A DNA stretch of 64,000 nt from Heliocidaris erythrogramma (taxonomy: Eukaryota; Echinodermata; Echinoidea; Camarodonta; Echinometridae): assembly GCA_025617745.1 (NCBI GenBank), contig CM046870.1:5027285-5091284 (forward strand), read 5' to 3'. Of this stretch, positions 52,565-64,000 are shown in pieces. Position 1 is the stretch's first letter; every line of letters begins with the position of its first letter. A program made the position numbers and the translations under genes. The notes below the pieces were generated by a model. The model worked only from the letters and a program-made list of their open reading frames with translations. It was not told where the DNA came from and ran no database searches.

Positions 52565-54857
52565 TTAAAGGCAATGCAACCTTGGTAATAAGTTGATTTG
52601 TGTGAAAGCAGAAAAATAAGAAACACAGGAGAGTGAAAGTTTGAAAGAAATCGGACAAGGAATAAGAAAGTTATGGATGTTTGAAAAATGAGATCACTAC
52701 ATCTATGCGAATCTCAAATTGGCAATTTGGTCAGTCGATTGTGACAGTCTTGTGGAACAACTCTCTCATTTGTCGTACACAAAAATATCATTAATTTGCT
52801 GTTTTCTCCGAAGGCGAAGCGCCTTTACCCTCGGGACAGTAGTCCCAGTACGGGCAGTAGTCCTACTCAAATTGGAGATAGTATATTTGTTATAATACAT
52901 GATGTACATGTAGATCTAGGTCCTCATGAAAGAAAAAGATCCTGCGAAGTAATACATTTTGAAATAAATGACATTTTAGTCATTTTGTGTGTTGGAGCAA
53001 ATGGGGGAGTTGTCCGCAACTTCATCACAGGGATATTACCTATTCGGCCAATTCAAAATTTCGGCCAAAGTCGTTATTATGCCCAGCCGCCATTAAATCC
53101 GCCTGAACAAGTGAATAATTAGTCAAGTTTCTCGGTTTTCATTGTTGAAATTCAGTTATTTATAACGGAATAAACGCTATCGTTATCGATTCATAACTGA
53201 AAAAATTATCAGCAAGAAAGAGCGGGATTCGAACCCGGGACCTTAAACGCGAGTGCAGTATTGAGTGTAGAAAGAGAATACTCTGACAGTCTGACCAGCC
53301 GCCTTTACCACTAGACCACGAGAAATTGACAGCGAATCTGATCTTGCTGCACTATAGCAGTCATAGGTACACGCCATTGCCGACTGTGTAGGAACGCAGG
53401 CAGAATGCAGGCAGTACTAATAATGCATCACTGTGCATTTTTGGCTATATTTAAGTTAATACCTGCGGTTGAAATCTACTTAAATATAAAGAATTATGTT
53501 GAATAATAGATGATTAAAACTTACCATTTTGTTTTGTGACCTTTGAAGAGGGTTTCCTGAAATTTTGGGTACTTTTTGTCGATAACTCCTATCGAGACTG
53601 TCCCGTCAGCATCCATTTTGTATTTTTCACGATTATGATGAAGGGAGCCCTCAGCGCTCGGTACCGGCGCGATAGGCCTCTTTTATTTTTTTACGTCGTC
53701 AGTTTGGCCCTTTCAGGTCTTCGTAGAATAGCTTGTGTGCGTAACATTTAAGCGTACGTATCTATGGTGCGTAACCATGTAGAGCGGCCTCACTAGTGCG
53801 CAACATATTGAGAGCAGTCGTCATCCGTATGGAGGTGTGGGTAACAAGTACGAAAAACAAGGCTGTAAGTTTTTATAACTTTCTACATTTTGTATCTTAA
53901 CGAACTTATAACGTAAACTCTAAAGAGTGATACTTAAGTATCAGTTTGCCCACAAAAACCTCCATTTCAAACAAAATTACATCTGTATCCCCAATACCCA
54001 GTATACACACATGTATATGATCCTAATGGTCAATATGACCATTGCTTGCTGATGTGCACTATAGTATATACCTCCGCTCCATACAAATCCTATCTATACC
54101 TCCGTTCTGCTGTTTTTTTGATATCCTAGGTAGGATTCTTGCCAATTTGAGGATTACTGGGCATATTACTTAGCTATAAATAATAGCCAAAATTTCCATG
54201 TGTCTGTGAGACTGTGTGTGTATATGATGGGGAGCCCCATGTCTGCGCATCTAAGGTTTTGATCTGAAAATGAACAAGAATTTCTTTAATATTCCTCTAA
54301 AGCTTAATTTTATATTATTCCTGATATTCTAAAGAGTAAGTCTGCAAAAAATCTCATCAAAATTAGAGCAAGAACAATGCCATTTTCACAAGAAACGGTG
54401 GTCGTGTCATTTCAACACTGAAAAAAACAATGGTGCCCATGTCTGCGCACTCATTCATTTTACACGCAGTTCGAGAGTTTTGACGTGAAAGACAACATTT
54501 TAAGGCTTGTGAATAAAATGTCTGAAATAAGACCGTTTTTCATTATTTTGACTCATTTTTTGAATACCTATCGCTATGATAAAGATGAAAAGTTTGTGTT
54601 CGTTGCGTGTTTTGTTTTATTAGAATCGCGCAGTTACGCGTGTGCGCAGACATGGGCACTGCGCAGACTTGGGCACTCTAGCCATACAGACAGTATACCT
54701 AGTCACTGTGATTACAACTTTCAAAAATTCATATCTTTCTTATTATTGCTTGTCCGATTTCGTTCAAACTTTCACCAATCTGCAGTCTGCTTCTCTGATT
54801 TTTCCTCTTTCTTTCAGAGCAACTTGCCATTAAGTTTGGATTTCCCTTTAACTCTAG
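52565..54857. mobile_element. Large inverted-repeat element
   Basis: Left arm 52,565-52,720 (GAAAGTTTGAAAGAAATCGG) and its inverse near 54,690-54,855 (CCGATTTCGTTCAAACTTTC). Interior ~2 kb holds the tRNA-like segment at 53,221 and no recognisable transposase. A 108-codon frame at 52,796-53,122 matches nothing I know. Confidence 0.6.
53221..53332 (-). repeat. tRNA-like sequence with a long insertion
   Basis: Minus strand: A-box TGGTCTAGTGG and B-box GGTTCGAATCC are both good, but about 45 nt extra separate the anticodon region from the T arm. Acceptor arms do not pair. Looks like a tRNA-derived repeat rather than an intron-bearing tRNA. Confidence 0.45.
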
Positions 54858-55173
54858 GGAGCTCCACCACCACCGCCTAACGCCGCGGTGGCGGTGGAGC
54901 TCCCTGGAGCTCAGCTCAGCTCCGCCACCGCCACGCCGAAGCGTAGGCGGAGCTCCTAGCTCGCTCCTTGCTTGGCTAGGACTTGGAGTTGGACTCTTGA
55001 CAAATGCTTGACTTGAGTGAGTGAGCAGACAGCGAATTTGATATTTCAGATTCACAAATTTAATGAAAATTTCCGGAAAACACGAGACTGCAAGGAATCT
55101 GGATGTATTCCTACATCAAGAAAAACGATCCCATTACAAGGAAATAGCTGAAAAGGCTAATATAAGCTTATAT

Positions 55174-55240
55174 TTACCTTTTCTTCCTTGTTGTTTTGTC
55201 TTGAGACTGTGTTCCGGTCGGTCACGCCTAAAAATAGCTT
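55174..55240 (-). other. Possible noncoding 5' exon of the sorcin-like gene
   Basis: On the minus strand AACAAGGAAGAAAAG is followed by GTAAATATA, a plausible donor just downstream of a CpG-richer stretch (55,200-55,330). It would fit the acceptor seen 7 nt before the sorcin-like ATG. Purely positional inference. Confidence 0.2.
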
Positions 55241-55311
55241 AGCGATGCTTCGTATCGATATCGTAGACATCGATCCCGACCCTCGACCGACCGCGAACAG
55301 GCCTCGACCTT

Positions 55312-58300
55312 TGATAACCCGACCATGAACCCGACCACCTCCCCTTGACAGCTCGACCCGCTCGAGTTATCCAAGGACGCCGGATAGATCGGCCATCTTT
55401 ACCTTTCTCATTATTTTCTCGACTAAATTCACTTTTTATGATGGTTTACTCTGCAAAGGCAAACCTGTCTAAGAATGATTTGCTTTCAATACAAGCAGAA
55501 AAATCAGACAAATTAATCAAAAACGTTGACGAAAATGCGACAACTAAGAAGAAAGTTATGAGGAAAAACTATGAAAAACTGACATTTCACTAGATGATGA
55601 TTTTGTCACATGATTCCCTTTCTATTCACTTACTAGTATTGTTTTGTTCATGAATTTCGCACCCCCCCCCCCCTAAAAAATATATTTCCTCATTATTTTA
55701 ACCCAAAGTTGTATCAGAGCGGGGGCAAATGCATATGAAATCAATTTCTTTAGGGCCCTAAAAATAGGAAATTGATGACATCAAAATTTTAAAAGCTATT
55801 GACACAGGGGCGGATCCAGGATTTTGTAAAAGGGGGGGACGCAAATACAGGGCTTGGAGGGAGAACCCTATTTGTTAATTCTCGCCAGCCCTCCAAAAGT
55901 CGCTCAGTGGTGGGGGGTCTTCTCCTTCTTATTAGTTGTCCTAGTTGTCCAATATTCCTCAAACTATTTTTCTCTCTGTCTGATTCTTATTCTTGTATCG
56001 AACGCAAGTTATTCTTGCATGGACCTTGCCCTTTAGGTGTTTTGATCAAAATTTGAAGTAATAAAATGAAGGGAAACAGCAAGATATTCGTTTTCCGTTT
56101 TTACGTGTTTTTTTTTCTTTTTTTTTTTTAGAATTTTACCAGCAGTATCAACTAATTGTATTTAGTAATAGGGGGAGTGGTAATTCCTAGGTTGTCAGGG
56201 GTTGGCGAATGGTTGCCGGAGCATTTTGGTCGGATGGAGGTTAAACCATGGTCTCACTGGCCTTGCGAGCGCTTGCGGACTTCCGACAACATGCACCGGT
56301 CGATAGTTTGTTGTCTGAGATCTCAAAGAGGTTTTTTCAAACTTTATTATGGTTTTCAGCAGTCGGCAACTGGTTTTCAGAGCATTTTTGTCGGCTGGAA
56401 GTTTACGCTGCTGCGTCGAAAACCTTTTGCCGACCGAATTTTTAGTTGTGAAGAGGGTTTTCTTGGTTTCCTAAAGGTGGGCGACAGGTCCCAGACTGAT
56501 CTCCGACTGATATTTAGTGCTTGAAAAGTGCTTGAAAATAAGGTTGACGTTTGATCACCGAATGATATTCTTATTGCTAAATACTGGGAAAGCTATATAG
56601 GCTTCCAGTGACTCTCGAAAGATCACAATTGTGCTATACCACTATAGCTGCGATTCATTTTAAATAAGATAAATATTTTTAGTTCATAAAATTGTGAGAA
56701 AATAATCAGGTCGAGATGTATATCCGGGATGCGATATTTTTTTCGGAGGGTGGGAAAGTCTCTAGAGGATAATCGACGCTCCTGATTGGCTAATAAACTC
56801 CTGAGAAAGGTGTGATTCAGTCGTTTTGTTAAATAGCAGAGTAGGCTTATAGTGAGTCAAGCTGCAGCACATGCAGTACAGCTACACAATGTACAGCGTA
56901 TACCCAACATGCCTCCAGTGTACAAACAGCCGGAAAACTATTATCTGGATTAAAATATCGAACATAATCTAAAGGGTGCGTTCAAGCAATTTTTAAAGCT
57001 AGAATCACATCTCATTTTTCTTTCTTACTCTTCTTTTCCTGTCTTTCCTTATGTTATTTGTCTTTATTCCTCTATCATACTTTTTATATCTTTCCTCATG
57101 CCTTTCTTTATTTTGAAATTTCTACTCTTTCTGTCTTTCTTGTGTTCTTCTTTTTTTTTTTGGATCTTTTTTATATTCTCTTTCTGTCTTTCCTTACGAT
57201 ATTCGTTTTCAAGCTATCATCTTCTCTTGCTTTCTGTCCTTTTGTTATTCTCTGTTTTCATCCAGTATATCATCCTTCTTTTTTCTGGTTTGTTTTTATT
57301 CTGTCCTTCTTTTTATCTTTTCATCTATTCCTTCCTTTTTTTTCTTTTTAATTTTCATCTTTCCTTCTCTTTCTATCTATCCCTATAATGTTATTTCTTT
57401 GTTTTATTGTCCTATCATGTTTTTATCATGTTTCACCTTTCTTTTTATCTTTCCTTATTTCATTCTTTGTTTTGATCTTTCTTTCATCTTCCTTTTCTGT
57501 CTTTCCTTTGTAACACAGGAAAATAAACACCCAGAAGAAGATGGTAACTGAGGGTTTTCCACTTTTATTCCTCCCGTCGTACGGACAATAAAGAACAAGT
57601 AGAAGAAGAAGAACAAGAAGAACACGAAGATCAAGAACCTGTATGAAAATACAACAAAATAACAAATACATGTCACTGCGGTGTACATGCTGTAGCAAAC
57701 AGTTGTTCATCACGTGCCAATGGCAATTATAAAACTTGTCTTGTTAAGATGCTAGACTGAGCCGCTTCAAATATCGAATAGATATATCACTAAGAACAAT
57801 AGACGAGATGCCTAACCTGATTCATTAGTGAAAATTTTAAAGCATTTCATAAATAGCAAATCAATATATGATTTAAAAGTATTATACCACAGAATCTAGA
57901 ACATGTATAGCAATTAAAGAGAAAGGTACACAATAAGAAACAACATAATGTATATCAGAGTACTCTGCTAATTCAGTCTTAAGGAGAAATGAAACAAATT
58001 ATCTTACTTGAACTTCACTGCACTTCATTATTAAAACAAAGTTCTTTATCATGCTCAAATTACAATGATGTGAATATTTGTTTAATTCCAACCCGTGAGT
58101 ACATTCCATACACTCACCCCGACTACTTCATGCCCATAAAGCAAGTAACAAGATCAGCTTTCATTCCTTTAACTCTGACACTGATGACTGTATCTAAGAG
58201 AAACATGACAGATGTACCTCGTAGCGTAACTCATCTTTATAAACATATGACAAAAAACTTAAAATCTAGTGAGAGGATTTCAACTGGTTATCTCAATGTT

Positions 58301-58578
58301 TCAACACATTCCCTTTATAACTAACCAATTGGTCTTTGCAAAGTAAACATATATCCAAAAGTGCATTTACTAAATCTACAATTGTAAGAAGTAGACTTTC
58401 ATCATATTTATTTGAAAATCTCATTTATGCATAGCTAGATAAACAGTATACAGTAATATATAAAAGTCCTGTTCTTTCTTTACCCAGGGCTAGCTAGGCT
58501 AGTAAAGTTACAGATCCGGCGATCGCATCCTGTAATTCTACTAGGGCGAGCTGTCAATGGTAGGTGGTCGGGTTATCG
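55312..58578. repeat. Inverted GC-rich module flanking 55.36-58.55 kb
   Basis: Left GATAACCCGAC...CGACCACCTCCCCTTGACAG (55,312-55,358); right, inverted, CTGTCAATGGTAGGTGGTCG then GGTTATCGAGGGTC (58,546-58,584). The two copies point towards the two divergent genes. Confidence 0.55.
57000..57510. repeat. TTTC-rich polypyrimidine tract
   Basis: About 500 nt of TTTCTTT/TCCTT words; open frames here are artefacts. Confidence 0.88.
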
Positions 58579-58779
58579 AGGGTCAAGTTGTCTGCTGGTC
58601 GAGCTGGTCTGCAGCATGGTCTTCTTCTGCATACTCGATGCGATCGCGACTGCATGATATGTATCATGATGTACGTATGGCTCCATCTCTAGCTCTCCGA
58701 TCGAAGGTGTTGCGTAATTTATAGGAAACGGTACCGTACGTGTTTATCGCACGTGGAAATACGGGCAGAAAGTTTTTAA

Positions 58780-58828
58780 ATGGACGATATTGATTACTGT
58801 TCTCTTGTTGTAAACACGGAGAAAAGTG
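58780..58828 (+). other. Possible upstream 5' exon near the NOM1-like gene
   Basis: A short frame MDDIDYCSLVVNTEKS ends at a perfect G/GTAAGT donor. Joined to the NOM1-like acceptor at 61510 it would stop after two more codons, so it would serve as a 5'UTR exon with a short upstream frame, or belong to another transcript. No promoter motif was established. Confidence 0.25.
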
Positions 58829-59335
58829 GTAAGTAATTTCTTCTACTACTAGATCGGACTAAATCTATATAGATCTATCATGATTACAAACTTCACTATT
58901 TTGGTTTGGAAAATACATTTCTATTCCCTTTTGCAAAGCGCTGAATGGGTGAATGCATCCGGGGAATGCATCGGCGAGTAGCCAGCTAAATTTCCAGAAC
59001 GTCATGAACGTGGCCGCCGCCGCAGTCCCCGGCGCGGCCGGTCCCTTTCCGGGGTTGAAGGGTCAGCGTAAACTTGTTACTTGTTAGTCCGCGTTGTCTA
59101 ACACTAATAGTACTAGTCATGCTAGTCTAACCACAGTCGCAACTAGCCTGGAAGACCTCCTGGAGTATAAAAGAAAAAATGTTATCGCTTAAAGTTACAC
59201 TGCAGTGAAGCCTGCACTTTTCTCTGCTTTTGCAATTTAGCCGGGTTATCAATCTGTCAATAATAATCACGTTCTTCAATTTAAAAAACCCCTGGAAGTG
59301 GAAAATCACTTTCTAACTCACTGGTCCACACTCCT

Positions 59336-59584
59336 GGGGCGGTATTCTGAAAACTGTGTTATCTTTTGTGTTAAGGAAAACTGTGTTAATTGTCATAACA
59401 ATTGAAATTGCGCGCAATAAACACTAATCATTGGTGCTTGCCCAGATGTCTCTGTTAACTTTACGCGGGCACAGCCATCTTTGCGCAATCATTAACCAAT
59501 GACTTGTACTAATTTTGATTTGTTATGACAATTAACATCGTTTTACTAGCATAAAAGATAACACCGTTTTCAGAATACGGCCCC
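59336..59584. mobile_element. MITE with GGGGCGGTATTCTGAAAAC ends
   Basis: Left GGGGCGGTATTCTGAAAAC, right GTTTTCAGAATACGGCCCC; inside, TTGTCATAACAATT-type inverse blocks. Between the two divergent genes. Confidence 0.82.
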
Positions 59585-59885
59585 TGGACGTATTGTCAGG
59601 TTCTCCTAAGGAGACTTTTCATTTTTGATATCTTTTTTTTTTTAATCGGTAAATAAAATATTGGAATATACACGATAAAAGGCGTTGAATTATCCAAAAC
59701 TTATCGAGCGCCGCGCCGATCTCCATGGAGCCTCTTTCTGGCGCATACATACGCATATGCTGTTAGTGTCGGTGATGCAAAGTAACCAAAACTATGTGTT
59801 GTAGAAGATATCTGATGAAATCTCGATTGATGTTAAATATCGAGGTCTCGACCCTCTGATTCTGAATGTGGGCTAAAAGTAGAGA

Positions 59886-60597
59886 GTCCGAGGAGGGCTA
59901 GAGAGAACTTCCCTCCTTAAAGGGAAATTAACCTCAGCGTATGAATTAGCTTATTTTGAATGGTGTAGTATATGCCTCTTATTTGATACATGCAATTTCA
60001 TGTAAAAACACAGGATATAGATATAAATCACTATTTTCCAGCCAAGTTATCGTCTGCTAGCAATAATAAGGGGGCTGCCATTACTTTATGTGTACACGAA
60101 CATATTTTTCATCCCAAGTAAAATTTCCTTCATCGTTAACTTGTAATTGATTTTTAGAGGACAAATATATATTAGATAAAGTCACATATTCTGAAATGTA
60201 AGTTTAGTTTTATATATTTTTTAAAAGGTCTTAATTTGTTCATAAAAAATATACTTCATAAAAAATATACGTCAAGGACGGAGAATTGACGTCAAGGACG
60301 GAGACAATCGTAACAATACCAAAACAAAGCGAGGAATCTGCTTTACAGGATGGCTATTAGAACTCATGGGTCGTCAATTATCTAGGCCCATGGCCAATAA
60401 CAATCGTAATACAATCAGAACAAAGCGACGTATCTGTTGTAAAGGTAGGCTATTATCAATGCATATGGTACCTAATGATCCGTGTCATGCACAAAATGGC
60501 AGCCTCCATGGAAAGACGTAGCAGACAATAGGTGCATCTAGAATATCACGTGGGGTTAATTGTCCTTTAATTCACACTCTCTAGCCAGCCTTCGGAA
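59886..60597. mobile_element. Inverted-repeat element with internal duplication
   Basis: Left GGGCTAGAGAG...TTAAAGGGAAATTAACC, right GGTTAATTGTCCTTTAA...CTCTCTAGCC. Inside, a ~98-bp block (CAATCGTAACAATACC / CAATCGTAATACAATC) is tandemly doubled at 60,305 and 60,402. Confidence 0.65.
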
Positions 60598-61509
60598 GGC
60601 ATACAGTGTATGATCGATTGAATCTCTTCGTCGAAACCTCAACTTTTAGTATCAATTCAGAGTGTGATCAGTTCGCATCACGGACGGACATTTCAAAATT
60701 TTCCAAGTTGGGAGGCCTGTAAAAATAAGTGATTGATTGCTTTATGATTTATTTTGGAAGGGTATCACTAGGTGTACTGAAAACCGATAAAATTTGGTTG
60801 TCATGGTTACATATTTTGTTGAGAATCAATAAAATGCTCCATTTCTTAGAGTGGGCAGGTGGGAGATCAAAATTTTGTGTTTACTTGTCACTACTCCTTT
60901 TTTCTATTAATATCAGAACAACATGATCTTGTCTAATACTTTCACTTGCAAATGTTAGTCATATAAATTGGCTTCCCTATCTGACATTTGGAATTTCAGA
61001 ACAAGATTTAGATTCCATAAGAGATGTGAAATATGTGCATCACAGATGGAAATTTTGCTAAAAGTGTCATTTTTTGACAACACCCCTGCTTAAAAATAGT
61101 TTGGTCCAAGAACTCTGGCACCTTGGAATCCTTTGAAGAAGCAAATTTCTAGTAACTTTTGATGTATTTCATGGTAGTGATAGTCTTTCAATTAATTCTA
61201 TGACAAAATACATTTTGTGTCACAGACAGACAAATGCTCACTCTTAACCGATCGTGCTCTGCAGATTTTTTTCACAAAAATATGATCATCAGTGTTTTCT
61301 GGTGTCTTTTTAGTCAAAAATTCTTTGACAAGCAAAAAAAAAAAGTCATCAGACATCAGCATTTTGGGGTGTTTTTTTTTTGGCCAGGAGAGGGGACTGC
61401 CCCCCTGGATCCACCCCTGCTGACTATTCTGTATCTTTCACTGTTGAGACTCTTAAAGCAAGTACATGTACATGTATGAAGTCATTCAATGTTGTTTAAT
61501 TTCTTACAG
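60598..61509. other. Presumed intron upstream of the NOM1-like start exon
   Basis: AT-rich; a partial CCTGATCGGTTAAG repeat near 61,150-61,255 and a GGATCCACCCCTGC-type repeat fragment at 61,380-61,420 precede the acceptor. Confidence 0.4.
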
Positions 61510-61762
61510 CAAAATGAAATTTGGAAGAAGCCAGCAGGGGTCCCGTCGCCCGATGCAGCAGAACTTGAGAAGAGCTCGCAAAGCCATGAAGAAGATGGTC
61601 CAGATCGCTGAGGATGAACACCAGAACCAGGAAGATGGCTCACTGACACTCTCTGATGGGAGGAGATTCAAGAAGCAGAAAGGCGTTCTGCCCAGGAAAC
61701 AGAGGAGGAAAGAAGCTAGAAGATTGAAGAAGGCCAAAAAACATGCCTTTTTGACAGGAAAA
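61510..61762 (+). CDS. NOM1: NOM1-like exon with start codon
   Basis: Acceptor TTCTTACAG at 61509, ATG at 61514, 83 codons to ...HAFLTGK, then GTAAGA. Basic motif PRKQRRKEARRLKKAKK looks like a nucleolar signal. Confidence 0.85.
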
Positions 61763-63361
61763 GTAAGATAGCATTATTTGCTATTCACTGAATTTTTTTA
61801 GGAAAGTTGCGTTTTCGTAAAGTCAAGTCTTCACATTGATTGTACATGTCCATAAGTCTTATAACACAGAAATGAAGAATGTTCTTTTCATTTGACCTTA
61901 GAGAAAAAAAGAACACATTTTGTCATAAAGGAATGTATAGTTAGTCCCAACTTTATTTTGTATGTTATGTTTTGATTAAGGGTTATTCAGGATTTGTGAA
62001 AGGCTTGTTCATTTGGAAACACTCCTGTAGCATGTTTTGCTTTGTTGATCTAACAAAATAAGGTATTGGACTGAGCGAATTGATTTAACCAAATTCAGGA
62101 TGATATAGGAGGGTTGGGGGTTTAGTTAGAGAGAAATGTCTCATTTCCATTTATGCTAATTTTTTTGGTCTATATGCTTTTATTTTTATGTACTCTTTAC
62201 TTTGTTACTAGAACCTGAGTGACTTAGATGGGGAGAAGAAGAAGGATTCGGCCAAGAAAACCAAGTCACAGAAGAATGTTGCTTCAGCGGATCCAAAGAC
62301 AGCTGAGAAGAAGGCAAGAAGAGAGGAGAAAATCAAGATGGTAATAATATCAAAAGGACGATATCACAGAACATTCTACATGGGATGAAACTAAAAGAGT
62401 TTGAAAGGGTATTAAAATTTAAACTCTAAAACTACATGATTTCTTTTTACACAAGGAACAGAGTGCACTCTTTCAGTAACTGATTTTCACTCTTTGACAA
62501 ACCAAAGCAACTGCAATTTGAGAGTATCAGTAAATGATTCAGAAATATGTAGCAAATTTCATTTTGTGTGATAACACTTGTCATTCCTACAAATATTTTC
62601 ATTACCTGATGTTATTAATCATTCATGATGAGGTGTTGTGGAATGGCAGATGTCATGCACAATGGTATTATCATGTCCTGAATAAATTACTAATACTTAC
62701 AACTTTTGGGGACATGAGTAGTCAAAAAGTGAAAATCAGCTTTTTGCCAAGTTCAAGAACAGCTGAAATCAGACAAGAAATATTATTTATCCCTTTTTTT
62801 CCCCTTTAACACTTGTGCCAGTTTGAAGGGTTAGGGTTTAACCCATTTGACAATATGGCATGAAGAGCCTGATCAGTTAAGAGTAGGCATTTTGTCTGTC
62901 CGTGACATTGAATATTTTATGGATTATAAATTTAGTGGGCAGCCATGTCAACCAAAATTGATCCAGTTTCAACTCCTTCAGTGATGCCCTCCACAATGAA
63001 ACAGAAAATAGCTTTGAATTCTTTAAGTAAATACTTAATTTGTACAGGCCTTCAAACTTTCGCAGTTTGCCAAATGTTCGTTCATGACTAACAGATCAGG
63101 CTCTGGAATGACCTAAACATCTTATGTGTATTCTTGTTAGTGTTTAGTGTATTGAAAACCTGAAACAAATGGATCCTGACAGAAACTATCTTTTTTTCTT
63201 GCTATAGGAGAAAGAAGAGCAGAGAAAGCGGGAGCTCTTAGCAGCTAACGAAGATGAGGACAAAAACATTAGACGACTTGAGAAAGAGCTGAACTTCAGA
63301 AAGAAGAGAAAGACAAAGGAGAAGATTACTCCTACAGCATTCAAAGATGATGGTCTTGATT
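61514..63361 (+). CDS. NOM1: NOM1-like nucleolar MIF4G-domain protein, first three coding exons (gene continues past the window)
   Basis: Exons 61510-61762, 62212-62340 and 63208-63361 join in phase (0, 0, then one carried base). The product begins MKFGRSQQGSRRPMQQ, is strongly Lys/Arg-rich and nucleolar in style, and exon 3 holds LLAANEDEDKNIRRLEKEL and FKDDGLD, matching human NOM1 LLAANEEEDREIRKLE and FARDGLDY; the carried T would complete that Tyr. In NOM1 these precede the MIF4G and MA3 domains, expected to the right of the window. NOM1 family proteins act in small-subunit ribosome biogenesis and recruit eIF4A-type helicases in the nucleolus. The ATG at 61514 lies 4 nt inside an exon that begins at a TTCTTACAG acceptor, so a noncoding 5' exon is expected upstream. 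Confidence 0.87.
62212..62340 (+). CDS. NOM1: NOM1-like exon 2 of coding region
   Basis: 43 codons after TTACTAG, Lys-rich (NLSDLDGEKKKDSAKKTK...), phase 0/0, donor GTAATA directly after ATG at 62340. Low conservation is expected in this part of the family. Confidence 0.8.
62864..63104. mobile_element. MITE-like repeat with CCTGATCGGTTAAG ends, copy 2
   Basis: GAGCCTGATCAGTTAAG to CTAACAGATCAGGCTC, in the intron before NOM1-like exon 3, about 100 bp from its acceptor. Confidence 0.75.
63208..63361 (+). CDS. NOM1: NOM1-like exon 3 of coding region
   Basis: 154 nt after GCTATAG; holds the most diagnostic family block (AANEDEDKNIRRLEK and KDDGLD). Donor GTATCC at 63362. Confidence 0.88.
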
Positions 63362-64000
63362 GTATCCTTTCATTGTGTTCTCCTCATGTTTTATGTAAAT
63401 AATAATAATTATAATAATAATACATAACATTTATATTGCACTTCATACAATATTCCAAGTGCAGGATTGATTAAGAATGAAGAATGTAAATGTATCGGTT
63501 TGTGGAGAGACTAGGCCTAGGAGAGACTTCAGAGTTTGCCCCTCCACTTAAATCACAACAGTTAGTTTTGGACTGTCATAATTTGTGTACAGCAATTCCA
63601 TGGTATAAGTATTGGATTCTCCTTTATTTGGCTCATATGATAGAAGTTAGAAATCATCCATAGTCCAAAATTTGCATTTATAGAGGTACATGTAGTTTGA
63701 TGCAACTCACAAATGCACTTTGTGCAGTGGAGGTCAATGTTCATCTTGATGTATTCTTATTCTTGTACAATTCAGAGTTCAAAACGTAACTTTTTCCTAC
63801 CGGTCCACAGTGAATTATTGGGGATTTTTTCTTTTGCGCAAGACCCTTGTTGACATTTTGACATTCTGGGGATCAGAAATACGATTTGAGTCCTGCTAAT
63901 ATGTTCAATTAATGTTTGTAGAATAACAAACTTAAGCTCCTTCTATATTTCTTTTGAATACAGGCTTGATTAAATAGTAATTATTCTAGATCTGAGGATC

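Noticed and set aside
57426-57713. 95-codon minus frame rich in Leu/Val
   Set aside because: Partly in a simple repeat, no domain, no consistent splice sites.

Overview
The window looks like metazoan nuclear DNA, most likely from an echinoderm and probably a sea urchin. Host genes are split by introns with GT/AG boundaries. The sequence is AT-rich and densely packed with short inverted-repeat transposons, tRNA-derived repeats, CR1/L2-like LINE fragments, long poly-G/poly-C runs and polypurine tracts. ACATGTACATGTA-type palindromic stretches recur, and a death-domain/B-box protein of the kind expanded in echinoderms is present. The assignment is an inference from these traits; no species marker was seen.

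Three host genes can be reconstructed at exon level. (1) About 6.3-8.5 kb, minus strand: a two-exon gene joining an N-terminal death-like domain to a B-box zinc finger, a helical region and a C-terminal beta-propeller-like half (about 587 aa, no RING). (2) 14.2-51.1 kb, minus strand: a penta-EF-hand protein of the sorcin/grancalcin type, with eight constitutive coding exons that join in phase to a 182-residue protein. Between its first and second exons lies an alternative Pro/Val/Ala-rich exon (39,230-39,478) and a tandem array of 586-bp units. That array holds four intact copies of a 99-bp, phase-0 cassette exon plus decayed pseudo-exons. (3) From 61.5 kb to the right edge, plus strand: the first three coding exons of a NOM1-like nucleolar MIF4G-domain protein, which continues beyond the window. 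Genes 2 and 3 point away from each other, so 51-61.5 kb should hold a head-to-head promoter region; an inverted GC-rich module at 55.3 and 58.55 kb lies there.

Most of the rest is mobile DNA, much of it nested: a hAT-like element at 24.9-27.5 kb containing a second element; a 290-bp tandem array (21.3-23.1 kb) with a tRNA-like sequence in every unit, closed by a palindrome and flanked by a 12-bp direct repeat; a minus-strand LINE with an internal deletion at 31.0-33.9 kb; a 5'-truncated CR1-like LINE at 42.7-44.1 kb; and many MITE-like elements (4.0, 5.7, 10.0, 10.6, 15.3, 16.6, 20.5, 28.1, 35.9, 48.5, 49.8, 52.6, 59.3 and 59.9 kb). No LTR retroelement, Polinton, CRISPR array or rRNA gene was recognised. 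The left 6 kb holds only repeats and tRNA-like sequences.
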